From: a bacterium
GTDB taxonomy: Bacteria; Margulisbacteria; Marinamargulisbacteria; SXXA01
Assembly: GCA_018402095.1 (NCBI GenBank)
Contig: JAGYJO010000060.1
Coordinates: 1-8,216 of the forward strand
Length of the DNA stretch: 8,216 nt
Direction of reading: 5' to 3'
This document shows positions 1 through 4,025 of this stretch, piece after piece; positions within the stretch are counted from its first letter, which is position 1, and each line of letters starts with the position of its first letter. The translations under genes and the position numbers were made by a program. The notes beneath the pieces are model-generated. The model did no database searches. It saw nothing but the letters and a program-made list of their open reading frames with translations, and was not told the DNA's origin.

Positions 1-1
1 T

Positions 2-463
2 GACCCCATTCTCTACAACCAACATGCATGGCTGCGATGGAAAAGCATGCTTTGGCATGGGGTGTTGCCAGTCACCGCCTTGTCACTTGCCAGCATGGCC
101 GCCATTTCGCGCTATGTCCGCTATGAGGCACAGGCTCTTTTCCAAAACCCGTTCATACTGGTCGCCAGGGCACGGGGATTATCCGAACCACGCGTGGCGT
201 ATCACGTCTGGCGAAACAGTCTGCTTCCCATGATTACACTATTGGGTCTCGAGCTCCCCGGTTTGGTTGGCGGGGCCTATTTGATTGAGTTTATTTTTTC
301 TTGGCCCGGCATGGGACAATTGTTGCTCAGTGCTGTTTTCTCTCGGGATTACCCTGTCATGATGGGTGGCTTGCTCATGACTGCGGTGCTGATTGTCATT
401 GGGAGTTTGATCGCAGATGTACTGTATCGGGTTGCTGACCCACGCATTAGGAGACCGTCATGA
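2..463 (+). CDS. Peptide-type ABC importer permease, OppB/DppB family (5' truncated by window)
   Basis: This is the C-terminal part (153 residues visible) of an inner-membrane permease of the oligopeptide/dipeptide/nickel importer family. The frame is open to the left window edge, so the start lies outside. The coupling-helix (EAA-loop) region that docks on the ATPase is visible as NPFILVARARGLSE around positions 147-190. It is followed by hydrophobic membrane segments with LLGLELPGLVGGAYLIEFIF and a WPGMGQLLLSAVFSRDYPV stretch typical of DppB proteins. The C-terminus ADVLYRVADPRIR is the family's usual ending. The protein should pair with the OppC-type permease encoded next to form the membrane channel. 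AGGAG at 449-453, six bases before the ATGA at 460-463, was probably the original ribosome binding site of the next gene. The substrate cannot be told from this fragment. Confidence 0.93.
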   Translation, partial: DPILYNQHAWLRWKSMLWHGVLPVTALSLASMAAISRYVRYEAQALFQNPFILVARARGLSEPRVAYHVWRNSLLPMITLLGLELPGLVGGAYLIEFIFSWPGMGQLLLSAVFSRDYPVMMGGLLMTAVLIVIGSLIADVLYRVADPRIRRPS

Positions 464-465
464 TA
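458..465. repeat. Left copy of 8-bp target-site duplication (TCATGATA)
   Basis: TCATGATA is repeated exactly at 631-638, on the far side of the inserted element. It contains the ATGA in which the oppB stop (TGA 461-463) overlapped the original oppC start (ATG 460-462). Joining 465 to 639 restores a conventional gene junction: AGGAG, six bases, then ATGATACAC. This supports reading the 8-mer as a target-site duplication. The core TCATGA is itself palindromic, so the exact duplication length could be a base or two different. Confidence 0.75.
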
Positions 466-479
466 TACCCCACCCCCAA

Positions 480-504
480 CCCCTCCCCAAGGAGGGGCTT
501 TTTT
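480..504 (+). terminator. Intrinsic-terminator-like hairpin in the left MITE end
   Basis: CCCCTCC (480-486) pairs perfectly with GGAGGGG (491-497) around a CCAA loop. One C and then six T residues (499-504) follow. This is the form of a Rho-independent terminator on the + strand, lying just after oppB and inside the importer operon. It could reduce transcription of the oppC and oppD genes. The stem is only 7 bp, although six of the seven pairs are G:C. The opposite end of the element has a similar hairpin facing the - strand (601-618) with a broken T-run, so the fold may simply reflect the element's ends. Confidence 0.5.
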
Positions 505-620
505 ATATCTGAGGGTTTCGCCCCTACGGTGCTCACCCTCAGACTCCCGACAAACACGAGGGTAAACGGCGCAGCCCTGAACCCTCAAAAAGACAAAACA
601 CCCCTCCCTGGGAAGGGGTT

Positions 621-624
621 GGAG
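621..624 (+). promoter_or_regulatory. Shine-Dalgarno-like GGAG supplied by the right MITE end
   Basis: GGAG lies eight bases before ATG 633 and belongs to the right terminal inverted repeat of the inserted element. The original AGGAG (449-453) was separated from the oppC start by the insertion. This sequence is therefore the best remaining candidate for ribosome binding at 633. Its presence favours 633 over the in-frame GTG at 624, which would add three residues. Confidence 0.5.
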
Positions 625-630
625 TGGGGA

Positions 631-638
631 TCATGATA
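631..638. repeat. Right copy of 8-bp target-site duplication (TCATGATA), carrying the oppC start
   Basis: This is the second copy of the 8-mer found at 458-465. The current oppC start codon (ATG 633-635) lies inside it, so the duplication itself regenerated an initiator codon downstream of the insertion. Confidence 0.75.
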
Positions 639-1466
639 CACGGTAGACTCAGACAATTTTTCCGAACCCCTGGGGCGTGGTTTGGCAGCCTTTTTCTAGG
701 GTTGATCCTCCTCATGGCACTCATCGGCCCTCTTCTCTTTCATGGCGATCCCCATAGTTTTGATCTCACCGTAGCCCAAGATTTACAGTCTCCCAATGCG
801 CATTTTTGGTTTGGTTCCGACGATTTGGGTCGCGACATTTTTCTCCGCTGTGTCCATGCCGCAAGGGTCTCTCTGATGGTTGGTTCCGCATCCATGCTGG
901 TTGCCGTACTCATTGGTTGCGGTATCGGACTCTTGTCCGGGTACATTGGGGGGTGGGTAGACAACGCCCTCATGCGCCTAGTGGACGCCCTCATGGGACT
1001 ACCCATGATAATGGTATTGCTCATCATCCAAGCTATTTTCAAACCCGGATTGGGAAGCGTGATTGTCATCATCGGGATCTCAGGATGGATGGGCATTGCA
1101 CGTCTGGTCCGCGCTGAAACACTGAGTCTTCGTGAACGGCCTTTTGTATTGGTCGCCAGAGCACGGGGATTGTCTGAGTGGCGGGTGGCGATCCGGCACA
1201 TTTTACCCAACGCCATGAGACCCGTCATTGTCTCTGCCTTTTTGGGTATCGGGCATGCCATTTTGACAGAATCCGTACTGAGCTTTTTGGGTCTCGGGAT
1301 ACAACCACCGAACGTATCTTGGGGCGGATTACTCAATAACAGCTTGGCCTTCATCCGCGAAGCGCCATGGATGACCCTATTTCCTGGCGGATTAATTGCC
1401 CTGACTATTTTTTCATTACAACTGGTTGGCGATGGTGTTCGCAACAGCCTAGAGGGAGACAGATAA
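633..1466 (+). CDS. Peptide-type ABC importer permease, OppC/DppC family
   Basis: The predicted product is a 277-residue inner-membrane permease, a normal length for the family. The N-terminus has one membrane segment (about residues 17-37). The family motif FWFGSDDLGRDIFLR follows, then five further hydrophobic segments. The coupling helix ERPFVLVARARGLSEW precedes IRHILPNAMRPV, and the late motif LTESVLSFLGLGIQPPNVSWG is diagnostic for DppC-type proteins. It would form the translocation pore with the upstream OppB-type subunit. I place the start at ATG 633 because it lies in the target-site duplication that preserves the ancestral initiator. GTG 624 is an alternative. The stop TAA overlaps the next start by one base (TAATG), so translation of the ATPase is probably coupled. 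Transcription from upstream must cross the terminator-like MITE. Confidence 0.95.
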   Translation: MIHGRLRQFFRTPGAWFGSLFLGLILLMALIGPLLFHGDPHSFDLTVAQDLQSPNAHFWFGSDDLGRDIFLRCVHAARVSLMVGSASMLVAVLIGCGIGLLSGYIGGWVDNALMRLVDALMGLPMIMVLLIIQAIFKPGLGSVIVIIGISGWMGIARLVRAETLSLRERPFVLVARARGLSEWRVAIRHILPNAMRPVIVSAFLGIGHAILTESVLSFLGLGIQPPNVSWGGLLNNSLAFIREAPWMTLFPGGLIALTIFSLQLVGDGVRNSLEGDR

Positions 1467-2431
1467 TGACCCACTTATTACACGTAGACGGACTCCAAAC
1501 CCATTTCAAAAGTGACCAACACTGCATTACCGCCGTCGATGGGGTTTCTTTTCATATCGCTGAAAACGAAGTTCTGGGACTGGTCGGTGAATCAGGGTCC
1601 GGCAAAAGCATCACCGCCCTCTCCGTACTCCAACTCCTCCCGGCAAGTGCCACCAGCAGTGCCACCACCCTCACCTATCGTGGCGAAGCCCTACTCTCCG
1701 CATCCCCCAAACGACTTCGCGAGATTCGTGGCAAAGAAATCGGATTGATTTTCCAAAATCCCCTCGCAGCACTCAATCCTGTCTTCACCATTGGCGAACA
1801 ACTCATCGAAACACTAACTATTCGTGGGGGTCTCTCCAAAACAGCGGCCAGAGAAAAAGCCGTTGCCCTGCTCAACCAAGTCAATATTCCCGACGCAGGC
1901 CGTCGCTTGGACGACTATCCCCATCAATTCTCACTGGGCATGTGCCAGCGCATCGTCATCGCACTCACCCTCAGTCTCGAACCCAAGCTCCTCATCGCCG
2001 ATGAACCCACAGCCTCACTGGATGTCACGGTACAAGCCCAGGTCATGGCCCTACTCAAAGACATCCAGCGCCAACACCAGATGTCCATGTTGCTCATTTC
2101 CCATGACCTGGGTGTCATCGCGCAAAATTGTGACCGCGTCATGGTGATGTACCTCGGTCGCATCGTAGAAGTCGGTACCCCAAACGACATTTTTCTCAAT
2201 CCCAAACATCCCTATACCCAAGCCTTGATTCGGGCCATTCCCTCTACAAATCCCAATCACAAACAAGTTTTCAACGCACTCAAAGGCGAAATCCCCAGTC
2301 CGCTCGCGATTCCCAGCGGCTGTCGTTTTCATACCCGATGCCCTGTAGCCGAAGCCCGCTGTCGTCAGGAAGATCCCACCCTCACAGCATGTGGTAGCGA
2401 TGGGCATTTGGCGGCATGTGTGTTGGTTTAG
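1466..2431 (+). CDS. Peptide-type ABC importer ATP-binding protein, OppD/DppD family
   Basis: The product is a 321-residue cytoplasmic ATPase that should power the importer. Visible motifs are the Walker A GESGSGKS (residues 41-48), the Q-loop region LIFQNPLAALNP, Walker B LLIADEP with D179 and E180, the D-loop SLD, and the switch histidine H213 in LISHDLG. The C-terminal oligopeptide-transporter extension contains HPYTQALIRAIP and cysteines C286, C292, C299 and C318. Cysteines at such positions bind a [4Fe-4S] cluster in characterised relatives. The signature motif is unusual: FSLGMCQR (from residue 155) instead of the usual (L/F)SGGMRQR. ATG 1466 overlaps the oppC stop and has a GAGGGAG site just upstream. 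An in-frame extension to 1367 is overlap with oppC, not a real start. No OppF/DppF partner follows. The substrate is unknown. Confidence 0.95.
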   Translation: MTHLLHVDGLQTHFKSDQHCITAVDGVSFHIAENEVLGLVGESGSGKSITALSVLQLLPASATSSATTLTYRGEALLSASPKRLREIRGKEIGLIFQNPLAALNPVFTIGEQLIETLTIRGGLSKTAAREKAVALLNQVNIPDAGRRLDDYPHQFSLGMCQRIVIALTLSLEPKLLIADEPTASLDVTVQAQVMALLKDIQRQHQMSMLLISHDLGVIAQNCDRVMVMYLGRIVEVGTPNDIFLNPKHPYTQALIRAIPSTNPNHKQVFNALKGEIPSPLAIPSGCRFHTRCPVAEARCRQEDPTLTACGSDGHLAACVLV

Positions 2432-2433
2432 GT

Positions 2434-2976
2434 CTACAACACCATCCCTATAGAGACATGCACCGCGTTGCGGTCTTCTGGTGCAACGCCTTTGTTATAC
2501 GCACATTCGATCTGAATGTCCGCTACCTGAGCTGTCGCGGATACCCCAACAGGGGCATCATCACTGTGCTGATCAAATCGAGAAAACACCTTTAGCGACA
2601 AGCCATGCGACCCTCCCGGTTGCCATTCACTCCCCAAGCGAATCCACACCCCACGCGAAAAAGACTGGTTGGCCGACACCCCCAGAGAAAGTGCGTCGTC
2701 ATACTGCATCGTGGTACGAATCATCGCAGACCTATCCAAGCCATCGATATCAGGATCTTGGGGAAAAAAAACGCTTTCGACCGCCATATCAGCGCCTACC
2801 CGCCAGCGATTTTGACCCCAGTCTCGCAGGTCCGATACCAGCGCAGTCATGTCCGCCCACACATCTGCTAAAAAAACCGCTTGTCGCGGTGAGATATCAG
2901 ATACAGGCGACACCGCATGCAAAGGCAAAACCCCAAACACACACAGAAAAGAGAAAACAATTAGCAGCCGTCGCAT
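2434..2976 (-). CDS. Unrecognised secreted protein, possibly beta-rich envelope protein
   Basis: I do not recognise this 180-residue protein. The N-terminus MRRLLIVFSFLCVFGVLPLHA is a textbook signal peptide (basic n-region, hydrophobic core, likely cleavage after LHA), so export by Sec is expected. No lipobox cysteine is evident. The mature part has a possible amphipathic segment near residues 30-55. Several stretches then alternate polar and hydrophobic residues (for example ALSLGVSANQSF, GVWIRLGSEW, GLSLKVFSRF, AVHVSIGMVL), as in beta-barrel or beta-sandwich envelope proteins. The last residue is Leu, not the Phe usual in outer-membrane proteins. AGGA lies upstream at suitable spacing for either ATG 2976 or the adjacent GTG 2979. 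The gene converges on oppD with a two-base gap between stop codons and is divergent from the glycosyltransferase gene. The absence of frame breaks and the clean signal peptide argue for a real gene. Confidence 0.75.
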   Translation of the reverse strand: MRRLLIVFSFLCVFGVLPLHAVSPVSDISPRQAVFLADVWADMTALVSDLRDWGQNRWRVGADMAVESVFFPQDPDIDGLDRSAMIRTTMQYDDALSLGVSANQSFSRGVWIRLGSEWQPGGSHGLSLKVFSRFDQHSDDAPVGVSATAQVADIQIECAYNKGVAPEDRNAVHVSIGMVL

Positions 2977-3002
2977 CACAAAAAATCCTATCTGAAATCC
3001 AA

Positions 3003-3031
3003 ATTATCAAGAGATAGAACAGCCATTCCCA
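3003..3031 (-). promoter_or_regulatory. Weak candidate promoter for the secreted-protein gene
   Basis: On the - strand GATAAT (3008-3003) matches five of six bases of a -10 box and lies about 27 bases before ATG 2976. The hexamer 17 bases further upstream, TGGGAA (3031-3026), matches the -35 consensus poorly. The divergent region 2980-3146 shows nothing stronger for the opposite-facing glycosyltransferase gene. An 8-bp direct repeat TCGACGAC (3033-3040 and 3058-3065) lies in this region without obvious meaning. Confidence 0.25.
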
Positions 3032-3146
3032 GTCGACGACAGTGACAAACATGACCTTCGACGACACGCCGAAAAGAGGGCGCAAAGGCGAGCAAGAATC
3101 CTCAGATTATTTGCCGATATGCGACGGGTGCAATAAGCTTATCGAC

Positions 3147-4025
3147 ATGAATAAAATCAGCCTCCCACTAAATAACGAAACCCTCCAAATCGCCGACACC
3201 ACACTCGCCGAAACCCTTGCATGGATCGAGGATCAACACCACAAGCCAGGCTTCAAAAGACTGCTCACCCTCAACCCCGAAATCCTCATGGCTGGACACA
3301 AAAACCCCGATACGGCACGCCTCATTGCGTCAGCTGATCTCACAGTCCCCGATGGAACCGGCATCGTCGCATGCCTCCGTTTTTGCTACGGCAAAAAAAT
3401 CGCACGGGTCACCGGATCTGATCTTGCCCCCGTCCTCATCTCTAGCCAAAAATACAGAATTTATTTACTCGGCAGCACCCCCGAAGTCATCGAAAAGGCC
3501 GCTTCTTTTGCTTGTCTACGACAAGCAAAAGAAGCAAAGCGTCTTTCTCAAAGGGTTTCACCCTTTGAATCCCGCACAGATCCCACCACAGGCGCAAACG
3601 GGATTCAAAGGGCAGAGCCCTTTGAACCTACTCAGGACTATGCTTCAGCGGCAAAGCTGCTGAAGCATAGTCCTATCTGTGGGTATCACCATGGCTTTTG
3701 GACCGAATCCGAATGGCCCCTCATCTCGGCGGCCATCGCAGCCGCAAACCCCGACATCGTCCTCGTCGGCATGGGCTTTCCCCAGCAGGACTATATTCTC
3801 CAAAAACTCAAAAAAACACTGCCGCGTGGCATCGGTATTGGGGTCGGTGGCGTCATCGATATCTTGGCCGGCGTTCAAAAGAGAGCCCCAAAATGGACCC
3901 AACAGCTCCACATCGAATGGCTCTACCGTGCGCTCAAGCAACCCGCCCGCCTATCCCGACTCCGCTGGATCGGTGGCTTTGCCAAATACACCCTACATGT
4001 ATGGTGGAAAATTCGACATGTTTGA
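3147..4025 (+). CDS. WecG/TagA/CpsF-family glycosyltransferase, interrupted in frame by a repeat element
   Basis: The product is 292 residues; the family is usually about 240-250. These enzymes (fold GT-E, family GT26) transfer a sugar such as N-acetylmannosaminuronate or N-acetylmannosamine to a lipid-linked precursor at the inner membrane face during surface polysaccharide synthesis. Family motifs are LTLNPEILM (T41, N43), the PDGTGIV loop with probable catalytic D69, KKIARVTGSDLAP, IYLLGSTPEVIEKAA, the MGFPQQDYI stretch, GVGGVIDILAG, KRAPKW and the basic C-terminal region EWLYRALKQPARLSRL. Residues about 125-170 have no family counterpart and coincide with the repeat element at 3517-3657. 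Removing them leaves the usual dozen residues before GYHHGFW. I chose ATG 3147 because homology begins near residue 5. An in-frame extension to GTG 3042 exists but adds only low-information sequence, and 3147 lacks a strong ribosome site. The 3' end overlaps the next gene by 8 bp. The exact sugar is unknown. Confidence 0.9.
   Translation: MNKISLPLNNETLQIADTTLAETLAWIEDQHHKPGFKRLLTLNPEILMAGHKNPDTARLIASADLTVPDGTGIVACLRFCYGKKIARVTGSDLAPVLISSQKYRIYLLGSTPEVIEKAASFACLRQAKEAKRLSQRVSPFESRTDPTTGANGIQRAEPFEPTQDYASAAKLLKHSPICGYHHGFWTESEWPLISAAIAAANPDIVLVGMGFPQQDYILQKLKKTLPRGIGIGVGGVIDILAGVQKRAPKWTQQLHIEWLYRALKQPARLSRLRWIGGFAKYTLHVWWKIRHV
3501..3535. repeat. Perfect 16-bp hairpin at left edge of the inserted element
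   Basis: GCTTCTTTTGCTTGTC (3501-3516) is followed by TAC and then its exact reverse complement (3520-3535). The outer arm reads as the native glycosyltransferase sequence ASFAC, which continues EVIEKAA. The inner arm is most simply an inverted copy of that flank. Confidence 0.85.
3547..3574 (-). repeat. Repeat core copy 1 (CAAAGGG/CCCTTTG palindrome, reverse orientation)
   Basis: TCAAAGGG (3548-3555) pairs with CCCTTTGA (3561-3568) around a TTTCA loop, followed by ATCCCG. Read on the - strand it begins CGGGATTCAAAGGG, like copies 2 and 3. Eleven bases separate it from the flanking hairpin. Confidence 0.8.
3599..3626 (+). repeat. Repeat core copy 2 (CAAAGGG/CCCTTTG palindrome)
   Basis: The core begins CGGGATTCAAAGGGC. 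TTCAAAGGGC (3604-3613) pairs perfectly with GCCCTTTGAA (3617-3626) around an AGA loop. Seven bases (CCTACTC) separate it from the hairpin at 3634-3674. It closely matches copy 3 at 6876-6904. Confidence 0.85.
3634..3674. repeat. Perfect 16-bp hairpin at right edge of the inserted element
   Basis: AGGACTATGCTTCAGC (3634-3649) pairs exactly with GCTGAAGCATAGTCCT (3659-3674) around nine bases. The outer arm encodes LKHSP just before ICGYHHG and fits native family sequence, so the inner arm is probably its inverted copy. Its arm length equals that of the left hairpin. Confidence 0.85.

Larger units (their letters stand above)
466..630. mobile_element. MITE-like non-coding element, 165 bp, between the two permease genes
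   Basis: The element has imperfect terminal inverted repeats of about 30 bp. The left end (from 468) reads CCCCACCCCCAACCCC then TCCCCAAGGAGGGG. The reverse complement of the right end reads CCCCACTCCAACCCC then TTCCCAGGGAGGGG. The similarity continues weakly inward (GAGGGTT at 511-517 against AACCCTC at 580-586). Each terminal repeat contains its own small palindrome. The element is bounded by TCATGATA on both sides and carries no transposase, so it would depend on one supplied elsewhere. The family is not one I can name. It splits what was probably a 4-bp stop/start overlap. Confidence 0.8.
460..636 (+). other. 58-codon frame running through the MITE and linking oppB to oppC
   Basis: The ancestral oppC start codon (ATG 460) keeps its AGGAG site but now reads into the inserted element. 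I followed the frame codon by codon. It has no stop until TGA 634-636, giving a 58-residue proline-rich peptide that begins MIYPTPNPSP. The stop overlaps the new oppC start (ATG 633-635) in another ATGA. A ribosome ending oppB at 461-463 could therefore restart at 460, cross the element and restart at 633. Whether the peptide is made or matters is unknown. The inferred role is a translational relay, not a functional protein. Confidence 0.35.
3517..3657. mobile_element. In-frame palindromic insertion element (~141 bp) in the glycosyltransferase gene
   Basis: The element contains two head-to-head repeat cores (3547-3574 and 3599-3626), inverted copies of each other with 23 of 28 bases matching, around a 24-base centre. 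Outside each core lies a perfect 16-bp hairpin whose outer arm is host-gene sequence. The proposed boundaries come from removing 3517-3657. The junction GCTTGTC|TGCTGAAG then restores an uninterrupted frame reading ACLLKHSPICGYHHG with family-like spacing. The boundaries could shift by several bases. The insertion is 47 codons long and contains no in-frame stop, so the host protein gains a polar loop. It encodes no transposase. The effect resembles the in-frame Rickettsia palindromic elements, but no sequence relation is claimed. Confidence 0.7.

Noticed and set aside
740..1474. 244-codon open frame on the - strand opposite oppC
   Set aside because: It is fully antisense to a well-supported permease, its product has the low-complexity Ser/Arg/Pro/Met look of a shadow frame, and no domain is recognisable.
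2458..2490. GCACC...GGTGC pairing near the oppD end as a bidirectional terminator
   Set aside because: The stem is short with a long loop, lacks a T-run and lies within the coding sequence of the secreted protein.
3042..3146. In-frame N-terminal extension of the glycosyltransferase, or a separate short gene
   Set aside because: The 35 extra residues lie before the family's usual start and show no motif. The stretch is more likely untranslated leader, though the weak ribosome site at 3147 leaves some doubt.
466..3657. Common origin of the MITE and the CAAAGGG element
   Set aside because: They share only short strings (GGGTTTC; CAGCCCT near GAACC). Terminal structure and flank behaviour differ (direct duplication versus mirrored flanks), so I treat them as separate families.
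3217..3663. 148-codon + strand frame in the glycosyltransferase gene
   Set aside because: It lies in an alternative frame of a conserved gene. The part within the repeat element is open only because the element has few stops.
3501..3674. The two hairpins and cores as a CRISPR array or tRNA-like structure
   Set aside because: There are only two cores, in opposite orientation, without regular spacers, and no cloverleaf or CCA-type acceptor can be drawn.
3679..4017. Extension of the helicase frame far upstream of ATG 4018
   Set aside because: It overlaps the conserved C-terminal half of the glycosyltransferase gene in another frame, and the extra 113 residues have no AddA similarity.
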